Origin: Lethocerus indicus
Lineage: Eukaryota; Arthropoda; Insecta; Hemiptera; Belostomatidae
Assembly (NCBI GenBank): GCA_019843655.1
Contig: JACDQD010000004.1
Location: 12,896,001 to 12,960,000 of the forward strand
Direction: 5' to 3'
Length of the DNA: 64,000 bases
Shown piece after piece: positions 38,152-51,400 of this stretch. The first letter of the stretch is position 1. Every line of letters begins with the position of its first letter. The position numbers and the translations under genes were made by a program. The notes below the pieces were generated by a model. That model saw nothing but the letters and a program-made list of their open reading frames with translations, searched no databases and was not told where the DNA came from.

Positions 38152-40812
38152 ACCGTCAAGCCCCGATCACCGGCTAATGGATGCCGATTGCACGGGCTAT
38201 CGCGACAATCACTACCTCGGGGGGTTCCTTTCCACCGCATCCGTACATCCGAGTATATGCGACCATATTTATTTATGGATAAATTTAAAAAATGGAACGG
38301 GGGAATTTGTAGACATACAGGTGAACGTTGAGAGGGGGTTTGGAACATTTCTTCTCTCCACAGTCAACAGTAATTTCACGGAGTAAACAATTATAAAACT
38401 ACAATCACGATGAACATCGTTAAAGCAGAAAGAAACGCAAGATTGTCTGTGGTTTCACAATTCAAAATATTAACACTGTTATAACTTCAATTCCGTACAA
38501 TAACTATGATGGGGATGGAAAATAAGAATGAAACTCCGTGTCTTCTCTATATGTAACGTGAAACTTGTTGAATAGCCACGGACTTGAGGATGGTCACGCG
38601 CTCCGCTTTGAGTGTTAGAATGGTGTGGTGGTGGGCCCCATTGCAGTTTATGATTATGACTACTGTCGTAAATGCGAGTTTTCTGTTGGCTTTATCTTAC
38701 AGAGTGAAGAGATAACGGAATGGGGAGGAGGAGAGGGACTGTCGACGTGGGTTTGTGTGAGTGCGAACGAGAAGTAAAAGGTTATCCGTGGTAACAATGT
38801 TGACACAAAACTGGAGCTCCAATTACGTCCGAGTACACACTTGTTACATCTTGTTTACACTGAACCGCGGTGTCGACATGTTAAAACGGAGGCGGGGGTG
38901 GGCGCGAGGCGAAAAAATAAATGTAAGAGAAAATGTCATGCATAAAAATAGAAGGCCGAAAAATAAACAAGGATTTGACACGAAGTTTGCACACGGCTCG
39001 ACCGAAGTTCGAGTAAAAAAAAATGTCCCGATTAAACGAGTTGACGTCCGTGTGTTTACAGTAATTTTGGTCGCTGTGCCAACGTGCAATAATACAAGGT
39101 AGAAGAAAGGAGAAAAAATTAGAAATCGACAGGCGTCGATAATGGTTGGCAATTTCTGAGACAGAAATCTGATTGGCTCTAAGTCCTTAGAAATTATATT
39201 TACACCAATTTTCTGAATAGTATTCTTGGTGTCAGAATAGTATATACCGCACAGAAATACTACACATACTTCCCGATAAGTGCTAGATTTTCTTGCGGTT
39301 GATTGGTTTTCGAAAGGTACCTCAGTTAACCGAATTGTCAATACACCCGGCTTAGATCATCGAATTACATCTGAAATGCGTTTTTCTTCCGCAGATACGA
39401 CGGTGACACCAATATTCGGTATATATTTTTCTACCGATTTCAGATCGCATTTTAATGACTGAATAAAATATGCCCGTAGGGGGGATTTGGCTGGCACCGG
39501 CCCCAACGCGAGTCATTCGAGATGGGCCGGCGCCTCCCATATCGAGGTTTTATAGTCGTCCCCTCCCCCCCTTTAAATTTACATGAAATACGAGGCACAG
39601 TTCAAACGCCGAACCGGGTCAAAAACACCGCGCTAGGACGAATCAGGTATGCGTCTCTGGACGGGTTCCAAGTTGTGGCGGCAATAGCATTTTTCACATG
39701 CCAATCCCGCGAATTTAATTGTCACATATCGTGGATATGTGTGTATAAATCCCTTATTCGGCATAAAATAGGGGCTTATACAACATCCGAATGTCTTCAT
39801 CTGAATGGAACTGAACAGTATAACTCCTTATCTCGTCTAGAAAAATGTTAGAAGACACACTTTGGAACTCCTTTCGGAAATAGATTAAATCTTCCTATCT
39901 GTTCCGCGGTTAAGTTCCATTAGAATTAAATAAATCATATTATATAAATGTGTCGCAGATTCAGAAACACTGGCGGCGGTCAGTGTATATTGTTTCGGTA
40001 GAGCGAATAACAGTTTATTATTTCCTGCGTTGAATTTCGGATGAAAGTATCGAGAAAGTAGGTCCCTTTGAAATTTTACTAACGACATATTCGCCTCCCC
40101 AAAAGCCACATCCAGTGGTGATAATCGGGCGTCCACAACAACGACAGCAATTACTGGGGGACATGCTAATTAGCGCCAGTTTCGGGACAGAGAAATTCGG
40201 CTGTCCGCCAATTGTAACTGGCCGCCACAATTCATTCGTTCGCGCTCGAAACTGGGGCCGGGGCCGTTTTAAGCGCCGTTCCAAATTCGTCGATGATTTG
40301 TGGACCTCGTGTTCTCCGTCTAATATTCAGCCTGTCCGCAACCAATATTCTGCCAAGCGATTCGTTTCAAATATTTAAAACGGTCGTTGATTTTTGTTTC
40401 TACTTTTATGCTTTTTTCCAAAAACAATACCACCATGAGAAATGTGCATCGACTTTCAATAATTAAGCAAATAACGTTTTATAGCACGTTATACGGTCGT
40501 TATACGGACGTTATTACGGTATCTTATCCTTCATACATTATAATGTATCTAAAATGTATGAGCCTCTCAGAAAGAAACCGTTCGCCAGATTATTTTTACA
40601 CCCTTGTCTACTGGCAAACACACTGAGATGCCTGTAGATTATTAGTAGAGAGAACATTCTTATTAGTGTGACTTTGTGGACATAAATGTTAAATAAAAAA
40701 TATTGCAATGGTTATGAAAGTGTGAGCGGAGGGGTCAGCCGGTATCTTTGATACTAAAAAAAATTTAATTATAATGTTAAATGTTACGTACGTATCTTGT
40801 GTTATATAGGTT

Positions 40813-40885
40813 TCCATCCTATGTTACTCTCTCCATTCACCTGAATAGTTCTAGGCTAGATCGGTTTCAGATTCTTGCCAAAGTC
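40813..40885 (+). mobile_element. Possible relic of a fold-back left arm (copy E)
   Basis: The stretch aligns by eye with the left arm of copies A-C: CTCTCC, then GCTAGATCGGTTTCAG against GCTAGACCGGTTTCGG, then a TTGCCA against TCGCCA. I cannot find the matching right arm or a flanking direct repeat, and the head alignment is unconvincing. It may be a decayed fragment or a chance match. Confidence 0.35.
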
Positions 40886-43800
40886 ATTATCAATCCTTTA
40901 GTAATGTAGGTTTATCGGTCGCCCTCGAACTGCTCAGTCATTCCACTGAAACTGTGCACCGCACATAACAATATCTTCCATTCTTTCAAGTATTAACATT
41001 TAATTTATAGAAATATTAATTTTTCGAGCGGTGTAGTGTACCTCTTTCTTCGATAGTTCATTTGCAGTTTCGTGTTTGAAATAAAATCTGCGCAGGACAT
41101 ATTTTCCCACGAATTAACGAAATATTCCACGTATTGCGATAAACTGCTCCTTTTCAATTAGAACCTTATAGCAAAATAATGTACGATAAACGAGTATTTT
41201 ATCGTTTTAAAGCTTATATTTGCAATTATCACTGTCAAAAAATACACAGTTTCAATTATTGTTCTGGGTTTCTAGGACTAGAAGTAATAAAATTGTAATA
41301 AAAAGTAGATACGGCGTGCCATAATCAATCCCTACAATGGGTAATTGTCAAATCTAGAGAAAAAGGAACTGGTTTTTCCCAAGAAATAGAGCAGGAAATT
41401 ATGACAAAAAAAATTACGTCTGCCTCATGCATTCATTATTCTGGCTTACATAAAAGTTGTCAAATAAAAAAAATGAAAAAGGAGGGGAAGGTTTGGGAAT
41501 AATAAAGCGCCGCAAATCAAAATAATAGTCTTTATTGGTACCCGGAACTCGGGAAGCGTTTTTCGTGGAGGGGAAGAGGGAGGCCCCATATAAATTTCAG
41601 TTTGTACAATAGGTTGGCTCCCTCCCCAAACCTTCTCTAGTGATTTAATATTTTATAAAGCAAGACGGTAAAGAAGAAATGCTACTGAAGGTTGTAAATT
41701 TGTACGTAAAACCTGGAAGTTTAATACTTGGCGTACGTTTATAGAATACTAATACGGGGCGGTCTATGTCACGTACCAAAAACGTTACATTAAAATGCCG
41801 TTGTTGGAATCGGGGCCATGAGTGTTCTAGAAATTCAAGACGATGTTGAGCTATCTATGTTTAGAGCCGATGAAGCCACTTATTATACCTTGAAGGCATA
41901 CAGCTCAGCCGTGCTCTTGTTTTGTTGTCTAACGCAGAAAAACGCGTCGTAAACTAACGCCCTTCACTTCCCAATGTGAGGTTGGCGCCAGAAAATCTCA
42001 ACCCCTTTCATGTCGGCACGTCGGATTTATAATTGCCCCCACCGGTTAAATACCCTGGAGCGGGGGCCGCTCAAAGGAGGCGCACTGACTACTACTGCTA
42101 TACAGTGCCCCCTTCCCCGTCGTCAATGTTTCATGTGTATAAAATGCACAGTGCTCTACGTGCACTGTACTTGTAAACGCCCCCGGGCGCTACGAGAGCA
42201 AAACTTTCACAGATGCCAACCAGACAGGAGAATGAACTGAAGCAAACAAAAAGGTAAACGAAAAAGTACCTGTATAAGTGCACACTCAAGTGCTGTGTAT
42301 ATCTATGCCAGTGTGAGCCGGTGTGGGACTGGTAGAAAATAGTTGATGACAAATTTTTTACTTTAGCAACTTCACTATTTTAGAATACTAAAGATAAAAA
42401 AAATATTTTTTTAACAGAAAGGTTGAAATGTGCGCAATTGTGTGGATTTTAAGGTGATATTAAATATTTGTTTCTACTTTCTCTACTATGGTATATACTT
42501 TTATTCCTTCAAATGGTACATGCCAGATATCCACACCCCTTAATTTATTTTTTGTCTATGTCATATGTTTTCGAAGGAAAGCTTGACAAAATATAGAAGC
42601 TCAGAAATGTAGTGTAGAAATTACGTGTTTTATTTAATTTTTCATAATCATTATATTCAGAACTCATACTTAGAGATTACTAGAAGTGGCACAGAACTAC
42701 GTGGTTGGCCAGAATGAATTATACACGGTTATTTCAAAAACATTTATCTAATAACTCCTAATGAATAACATCCAGAAGCCTACACTAATGTTGCTAATAC
42801 TATATTTGATAATTTGGTATAACAATTCAGGATCGAGAATTTTTCGGTTTCCAACTCAACGTAAATCTTGGTCACTCGGAAAATGGGAAAAGCCAAATTG
42901 TACGCTTTCTAAATTACCTCGGTAAAAGCGCCCGAGATGGATTTTTCTTTACGACGTTTCCGCTCGAGTCACGAAAAATGGCAAAGCGTTTTCCCCTGTC
43001 GCAGAACGGAGTGGGGGAAAATGACGCGAGGCATCGGACGACAATTTTCCCGATCTGATTTGTATTTTCCGACTGAAAACCACATGGGAAATACTTTGGT
43101 AGAAAAATCGGTCCACGGAGCAACTAACGGTTGCCATTTGAGACCCATCGCCGGTAAACCCCAAGAACCGGTACATTTTCTCCATGACGAAACCGATATT
43201 AGGGAAAAATGGGAATAACATTTATTAGCAAAAGTTAATAATTAATCAAGAATAGTGTGGGCTATATAATTTCGCTTATAACGTTAACTCCACCCGGATT
43301 TTTTGTCAGTTAATTTGGTTAATATTTATTGCACCAATCGCATTTAGATATAGTTTAGAATACTCAGTAATGTAGTTATTTACTTCTAATTTCGAATATA
43401 TTAAGAATACGATATATAAATAAAATAGGCTCTTTAAATTTAAAGCACTTTTCCGTTATTGTCTACTTGTTTCCTAGTAAATCTCACGTACTTTATATGC
43501 AGCAGAAAGAGTTCATTAATTCCGAGCCTTAATTGGCAAAAAGGGACTATCCGAAAAACAAATTGATTTTGATTAAAATCATACAAATGAATTTCACGTC
43601 CTGTCGCGAATTCAAAATACTCTATGGGTTAAACGAATTACTTGGGAGGTGCGTTCCCCGGGGGGGGTTGTTTTTTCCCAGTTTAGGGTAGGTAGGGGGG
43701 GGGTTACGACACCGAGGACACGAATAGAATAATTATTTTTTCGTCCGCTTCTAAAACATGTAAATCTGTTAAAAAATTCTATCGTCAGTGGGTGTTCTAT

Positions 43801-44225
43801 CGGCTAAGGCGGGAGTGAACTACCGGTAACCAACAGGCGAATTTCGTTTCTGCCCAAATAAACGGGCCGCATAATTGAATTTCCGGTCGTCGGCCCGGTG
43901 GGTTCGGTTGGGTTGGTACTAATGAGAGCTATCGTTATGTCGGGGCCAGCCGTCCCAAAACAGTGCCCCGTGAAAGGACGTGACCAGAACCCGAGAACGG
44001 TGAATACATTTAATTCCGTATCACTTGTATAACTTTGTCAGGCCCCTGGGGACTTTCCCCGACCCGACGAGACTAAGCATTGCGCCCCAGCCCGACCTAT
44101 CCAGCAGTCGATATTTATCCACCGACTTTATTCATTCGGCTAGAAACCAACTTGCCTTAAAGATTTAGGTCTCACGGTTCGACACCCCTGAATGATATTG
44201 TCTTTAAAATTCAAGCTACGATAGT
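40886..44225. other. Non-coding stretch
   Basis: No gene recognised. G runs at 43660-43667 and 43695-43703, with GGG and GG between them, lie in a GC-richer block reaching to about 44130. Open frames at 42010-42240 and 42937-43221 have no recognisable content. Confidence 0.4.
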
Positions 44226-44460
44226 ACAAAATACCTTTAGGGTATGTTATAGTAGCATTCACTACAGATATTCTCCATATCCTCCAGTCGCCTGTTTGGG
44301 CCAATGCTGGAACGGTTTTGGCTCCCCGGTCTTATAAATGTTACTCTGTCAGAATATTAGTAACAAAACGTAATCCTGCCATCACTGTCGTATTATACAA
44401 CGGTGGCGAGAAGTCGAAATCGGTATAGGATTAGATTGAATAAGAGATTTGTCCCTGAGC
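44226..44460 (+). mobile_element. Decayed fold-back element, copy D
   Basis: An AAAATACCTTT head at about 44228 matches the head of copy C. The next 60 bases keep the head-to-arm order (ACAGATATT against GTAGATATC, then TCGCCTGTTTGGG against TCGCTGGTTTGG). At about 44402-44450 lies GTGGCGAGAAGTCGAAATCGG, a mutated right arm matching ATGGCGAGCAGCCGAAACCGG. The middle has diverged and the arms no longer pair well, so this is an older insertion than A-C. I saw no flanking direct repeat. Confidence 0.6.
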
Positions 44461-46724
44461 AATCGCCGTTTGAAACTCATCAATCCTGATTACTTTTCCA
44501 CATTTCTGAGCAAAGAGTCCAGTCACGGTTTTTACGACAATTAATTGTCCAAGTTACGATCTCAATTCGTCCGAACGATGTTATAAGATATACATCCTTC
44601 AGTCTTGAGAATTTCACCACAGCTTTAATATATCGTGAGTGGACTATGGTTTTGATAGGTGGGGGCGGGTTTCGCTCGAAGAAAATTACGGTCAGTGTGG
44701 GGTATTAGTTGGGTGTATGGAGAAAGGGACGCCCTGTTCCGTGTAGGCGGACCTAGTGTTCGGATAAGAAATAAACGCTGCCGCTCTCGAGTAGTACAAT
44801 GGAGCGTAGTGCAATTTGGACTTGGAGCGGACAGCAGCCACAACGGCCCCAAAACTGGTGGAGAGTTGCGGCGGACTTGAGACTCGAGGCCGGGCTGACA
44901 CTCGGCAAACCGACACTGCTTAGTTCCCCAGCAAAACACATACACCCTCGCCCCTTTCCGGGCGAATTTATCGGTCGGAAGGGTAAATTCAGGTGAAATC
45001 TGAACTCTCAATAAGAAGTGGCCTCCGACAAGAAACTAGGCGGGAATTCAAAATACGAATTTCTGTTAGGTGAACAACCCGTAATTTTGAAATATCGCTA
45101 TTACATTATTAAATGGTCGATAAACTGGATAAAAGAAATTAAACGCACGTTTTCGAAGCTCGTTTTTTTAACATCGTATGCATTCATCTCACGACGAATG
45201 CACTCAGAGAGCTAAACCAAATTCCAAAATCTACATACAGTGTCTATAACATCCATATTAATTTATTTTCCATTATTTATGTCGGTAATGTACCGAATAC
45301 ATACGAAATCGGTGATACACTTAAGACATATATCACGCGTTTGCGCCCCAGTAATAGGCTACAAAATAGCGTACTCGTGTACCCTACTTCTTGTGACTCT
45401 TGGCAAAAAATATTCGCATGAGTTTAAAATACTGGCAATTTCAACCTTATATTTCTGATTACATTAAATTTACAATACTATTCCAAATAACACATATATC
45501 CGATTACATACTGTAACTGGAGGAGTGCGTTTACTGGAGGTATCAATCGATATATTGTAGATCGTATGCGGAGCTGTTGGTAATGTTGTGGAGGACGTAA
45601 CTTGTCGGTCATCATTCTGTTTGACAGTCTGAATTCATGTGATTGGGAAAGGCCCCGTTAATTCCGATCACTGGTAATACACTAGCACTGTATCTTAATT
45701 ACTACTAATAAAGTTTATTAATAGTGTGTAATGTTATTATCTTAAATACACTGTACAACACATTGTTACCGACAAATTAATGGACTGAGCTAATTTGGTT
45801 GGGAGCATAATTTACCGTTTAGCCCAAATGGAATTTCCTTGGTCGGAGCTTCTTATAATGGCTGGGGGGTGAGGGTGTTAGTGGGGTTTGTGCGGACCCG
45901 GTTTTTCTCTGCTGAACAAGTTTTATTAATTCCGAAATGCAATTAATCTTGGCGGGATGAGCGGTGGCGGTGGTGGGGAAGGGGCTCTTGGGGGACTACT
46001 TAGGGGCCGCTTTCGCGCAAAAAGGAAAAACATTGAAAAAGTGTAAGAGGAAATGGCGGCCGTTGTGTACCGGAGCCGTCTCATCCTCATTTTTCTTAGA
46101 AATGAGCCAATAAATTCTCAATTCCGAACCCTCCCCTCACTGTTCGGTTAAGGAAAATAACCGAATTTATTTTTATGTGGAATATGTAAGAAAAAATGGT
46201 CGGAGCTAAAATTTGAATTTAAGGGAGTTTATCCCCTACGAGATAAAACGAATATCCCAATGATATACTTAAACAGCGATGTTTTGTGTTTATGCATACT
46301 ATTATTTTAGAAGAAATTTAGAATAGCAAAAGAACTAATACCGGTTTAATTAACTAGGGTAAGTCGGACAGAGCCGGCAGACACTGCACAAGAAGTGCAA
46401 ATTCAGCATATTAATAGTAATATATTTGTAGTTAATTTATGAAAATTGATGTAATAAATAATTGTGAAAACAAGTGAAAATTCTTTTTTTATTTTTTAGT
46501 CAAGTTTGTCAAACTGGGTCTGAGTGAACTCTGAAATCCCTAATGATGACTGGTGCTGTCTCGTTGTGTCGGTATAGCTGACTATAGACGATTTATATTG
46601 TAGTCGCTATAAGAAAAGGTTAAACCCAACGACGACGTTAATTGCATTGCAGATGACAATAAAACTAAATGTACCCGACGCGGTATGGCGGGATCAGGAG
46701 AGAGGGAGAGAAAGAAGATAAGAC

Positions 46725-46726
<2 letters not shown>

Positions 46727-46760
<34 letters not shown>
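46727..46760 (+). repeat. (AG)n microsatellite
   Basis: Seventeen AG dinucleotides without interruption, within a purine-rich stretch that starts near 46696. Confidence 0.92.
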
Positions 46761-46764
<4 letters not shown>

Positions 46765-48230
46765 TGAGAGAGTAAGAAAATGACAGGCGGCCCCTGTTTT
46801 AACGCTCGCCTATAGAAACCAAATTTTAATTCGGTTTATGACGCCCACAAAGAAATTAACGGCCTTAATTAATTAAGCTTATCTTAATTACCGGCAAAAT
46901 AACGGCAGTGTCTCTCGCTATGTCTTCAAGCGCAGGTTTGGAGAGTTTGAAAGTTGAGAAATAAAAATTAACGTTAGCGGATCGAGGCATGATTACGGCC
47001 GACATTACTAACGACTCACCGGAGTAACATTACCTTCGTAGAGCCCGAAATCCTTCCGCGATATGCCACGGGAAACGCTTTCATTTCGCGGTTCATTAAC
47101 GCAACGCACCGCCGGTTTTTAGGTTGATTTTTAGGTCCTCAACGTTGGCAAGCGTGGATTCGTTGCCAAGACACAAGGTTTTTCCAAACCCCTATCTCCC
47201 CAACAAGGTTGTAGTTATTCTATCTCTTGATGTCAAGTATCTTACACTTTCGAATATCCGTAAATCCCTCAACAGTATCCAACGGTTCGTGTTAATATGA
47301 ATGTCGTGTTTCTATTCGAATTTGATATTGATAGAGCGTACTTTACTAATAGTGTCAAATTTTATCTATAAAAAAATAACATCAACGCGAACTTCTGTTA
47401 AATTTTCAAAATTAACAGAACATTGCCACGTAGCTAAAGCAAAGAGTCTTGAATGAAATATACCCGTTTGTATAATATACCCATGCTGCGTTTTCTCATT
47501 TTTCTCAGGAGTTTGCGGAACTGCCGCGGAGGCAGTCATACACGTCGAACACGTTTCTTTTGATGGTAACTCCTTCCAAAAGGAGGAGGGAGGAAGTTAA
47601 ATTAGGGTTTAAAACAAACGTTTTATGGGGGAGAGGGCACTAAGCACTAAGCGGCTCATTTCCGTGGGCCGGAGCCCACCTCGTTAGCAGGGGCCGTCCT
47701 CTCCGCCTGTCCTTCTCATCTTTTAACTTCTTTACGCTTTCATCTCCTCTTTATCCCCTTTTTCGGGTGAATTCATCCCCCGTCTCATTTATACGACGGC
47801 ACTGCAGCCCCACAGCCGCCGCCACAATTTCTTCTGCAGGTAGACACTTTACCGACCGACAGGTACAATTCGGTGTCGCCCGATTTTTCATTTAGATAAA
47901 TTAGCCGACACGAGAAAATGAAATTAGCACTAAACGTGTCGAAATATTCGGGCAAATAAGGATTGTCGATGATTTAGGGGTGAACGGGACACAACGGAAA
48001 AATTCGAGGAGGGTAAAATTTAGCGGGGAATGATGGACGTCAGATAGAGGTCATACCGGGGCTGCGTGAATTTGTAAAGAAATCTTAATTGGGTCGAATG
48101 TTCCAGATATCGGCAGAGGTAATTTGGAGGTCATCCAGTCACGTAGCCCACCTATTAACAGATTAATATTTGTCCCGGTCACCACTAACTGACCTCTGTC
48201 ATTCTCTAAGAAAATTCTACTAAATATAGA

Positions 48231-48235
48231 TTATA

Positions 48236-48294
<59 letters not shown>
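48231..48294. repeat. (TA)n microsatellite, ~64 bp
   Basis: TA dinucleotides with a single G interruption at 48241. Confidence 0.92.
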
Positions 48295-48453
48295 TATCCA
48301 AAATAATGTCAAAATTGTTTTCTTGTAGCCACTTAATAATTTGTACGCCAGCCTGTTTACTGTAAAATAGTAAATTAAAGTAAATTGAAATAATGAAGTG
48401 CTGGACTAAAATGGGGTCAAGTTTGTATACAGCGGCACTGTTAATGGAGATTT

Positions 48454-48466
48454 GGGGGGGGGGGGG
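48454..48466 (+). repeat. Poly-G run, 13 bp
   Basis: Thirteen consecutive G bases. The length may be unreliable in the assembly. Confidence 0.9.
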
Positions 48467-51400
48467 CTTGATGGATTAAGTCAATAAAGCCGGGTCGGGC
48501 TTCAGGATGTTCTGATGACTGATAAGAGAAACGGGGAAAGCCGAGCGTGCGAGTACGAAACCAGCCGTAAAACTTGATGTGTGGGAACCGTGGGATGAAT
48601 TATTAGTCCTATACATTCCATTACATATAGATTGTACTGGTGACAATTCTGCATTCATATTGTCGACGGGAACATTCAAAGGGCGATGCATTCAATTCGA
48701 AGTCGTAAATTACCGGAGACCGAAAAATTCAAGGTACCGAGCGTGTCGAAACCGATATGCTATAGTTGTCGTCATTAAGAACATTTGTACCGTACGCTGT
48801 CTATTGTTTTCTCTTATAAAAGTATATTGGAATAGTTAGAGTACCCCCGAGAGATCGGAAAGCAGAAGTGAAATGATCCCTTTGTCGGTAGAAAACTGGA
48901 TGTGCGAACAACTCTCCAAACGGGCTCTGTCGAGCCGGCAGAGACTTGGTCGCTTGTTGGTCAAAATAAATATAATTGGGTGTCTGTTATCTGGCTGTGT
49001 GCCAGGAACCTAATCTCAGTGTTATAGCCCCAGCCACAAACCAGACCAACCCGCCGTCATCACCGCCAGACAGAGATTGCCCGCAAACGAATCATTTCTT
49101 CCAGATCCTCCTTCCGACCACATACAGAGTCAGAATATGACATTTATTAATTTCATTCTGAAAATTTCCCTGTGAAATTTCACACGGCAAATGAAAATTT
49201 ATTTTATCTCAGAGTGGCAGACTGATACCTTCAACAGTGACTTATAACGTATAATTCATAATAATCCACATATAAATATATATATAAAATAAATATCCAT
49301 ATATTTATAAGAAATATAAATGATAAGGTGAACCTCAGATGACATTAATTTTTTGGTACATGATTTGATAAATGTTGAATTATCAATGTTATTATCAGCG
49401 CGTTAATAATCTTAATTACATTCAGTTCTTAGTAATGAGTACCTTTTTGAGGCTGTCAATGCTGAAAGACCGCATGAAGTGGATAAGCGGATGCGATTTC
49501 GGAGAGCTCTTCTGTGTTTCTTTTCTTAACGATCGGAAAACTCTTATAATATCCTTATTATTAATCATAATGTTGGGAAAAAAAAATCAAGAGCCTAATT
49601 CTTTAGAATAAAAAAAGGTGGCACTCAAGGATGGGCCCATCTAATTAAAAAGTTTTGGCTGGACGAGCGGAACGGGTTTATTGAAATGTGTCCCCCGCCC
49701 TCGACTTCTAAGTTCTTAATTGAGAATTTCTTATTCGCTTGCCTTCCTTTACTTTCCCTTCTCGCTCGTTGGCTGATATCTGCTCGATGCCTGTTTTCAT
49801 TGTGAATCGTCCAAAATTCAAAGAAGAATAATATGAGCAAGAAAATGATGAACCGAAGTACAATGGTGGAACGTTTTTTTAACTGAGTTCAATTAATGGA
49901 AGAATTGAAATTGGCAATTCACGGAAACAGAATTTTCGATTACCCGAGTATTCTTATTGTGCGGCTAGAAAGAGGACCTGATGATTCCGACCATTATTTA
50001 TTTTTAATGAATCTTTCTCGATAATGACATTATGAAAATATCTTAAAGAAATGAATATTTGTATCTATTCACCCTCTGGTTTCTGACAGACTACTATATT
50101 TTAACCTTCAAGCTGCTACTACTACTATTATAATATTGCTATATTTAAATAATTTACTTCTGGATTGTGTTTTATAGATCTATTGGCAGAAATTTATGAA
50201 ATGAAAAAAATAATATTTTCCCCCCAATCTTCCCCATTCATGATAGGAATATTACTTGGCTGTTCATTGAAAGCATACAAAAAGAGGAAACGGAGATTAA
50301 TTTTGAAAGATCATGAGAATGTGCATCCTTCATTGAAATAAGTCCTCTACGGCTTATTGTTTGATAAAACAATACCAAATACAGGCCTGTATTGTTTGGA
50401 ATTAATTATTCCATACACTGAGGAAGAGGAGCCCATTATTTATACTGGGACTAAGGATAAAGAACTGATATCTGATTTCGGACATTTTTAAAAATATGCT
50501 GGGTGCGTTAATTGCATATACTTACTCTTAGTACCGAAGTTTAAATAGGCTTGGGTGTATGATGGTTGTATATTTGTTATAATTTAATAACTCAGACAAT
50601 TATTACAACGAAAGGGGGTACACTGTATGAGCGGATATAACTTGCTAATTGAAACTGAGCAACAATTTGAAATTAGTCCAGGAAGTTTCATTTGATTTAC
50701 ATCTTCACATCAAGCTCTCCATTTAATCCACTTAGTCTACGGTTACTAATTATGATTCTTACTTTGTTCATTATGGCGGAAGTTGGCTTGGACACGTATC
50801 CAGTTAGAGGATGAACTCCATTCCAGAGAAGGTGACGTATTTAAACTCTAATAGTGAAAAATAATGTTTTTGGTGTAGTGGATTTCTGCATAAGGAAATC
50901 TACTTAAAGCATAATGTTGACACACTATAGTAGGGACTTTAAAAGACTGACCCCCTTTATTAGTATAAAGAGAAAAACAGACGAGAATATGGTGCTGGTG
51001 ATGAAATATTTTATCATATTGGTAATTATGCTGTCAGTTTTGTTGCTGAGATGTATTAAGGAGGTTGCTTCCACTATTAAGGAGTAGATCGATTGTAATA
51101 GTGTACATTACGTGGGGGGGCTGCGAAAATGGCGGCCGTAAAACGGCAAAAAACTCGCCACCTGTTGTTCCGTCGTAGCCCATCATCGGTAGTATCATTC
51201 AATCTGGGCCGATCATCCACCTGAGGCCACCCTCTCAGCCAGGTAACTTAAATGCATCTGAGCACCCCCCAGGATGTACTGAAAAATTTTGGCAGACTTC
51301 GCGATACCGGAACCTCTACTGCACTTCAAAACGAGCGAGGAAAGTATCATGTTTCGGCGATTATACCATAGTCCAGAACAATGATAACTAAATATTGAAT

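Larger units (their letters stand above)
26635..40800. other. Non-coding stretch
   Basis: No exon recognised on either strand. It holds a 13-base C run (26823-26835), (TA)n tracts at 29024-29086 and 34001-34048, a purine tract at 33254-33317, and perfect hairpins at 37496-37521 and 38131-38151. GC- and CpG-richer islands lie near 26640-26960, 32340-32660, 36540-36840, 37900-38340 and 40080-40360. The longest open frame of the window (38844-39341, minus, 165 codons) is here but has no recognisable domain or flanking splice logic. Confidence 0.45.

Noticed and set aside
38844..39341. Longest open frame in the window (165 codons, minus strand)
   Set aside because: No recognisable domain, mixed base composition, and another frame open on the opposite strand over most of it. 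Frames of this length arise by chance in 64 kb.
37984..39478. 15-mer AATAAAATATGCCCG shared by about 37984 and 39464
   Set aside because: A shared 15-mer is expected about once or twice by chance in 64 kb, and the flanks do not align.
44625..45011. 128-codon minus-strand frame with several overlapping frames on both strands
   Set aside because: Low-complexity Arg/Pro/Ser content typical of GC-rich non-coding sequence, with no known domain.
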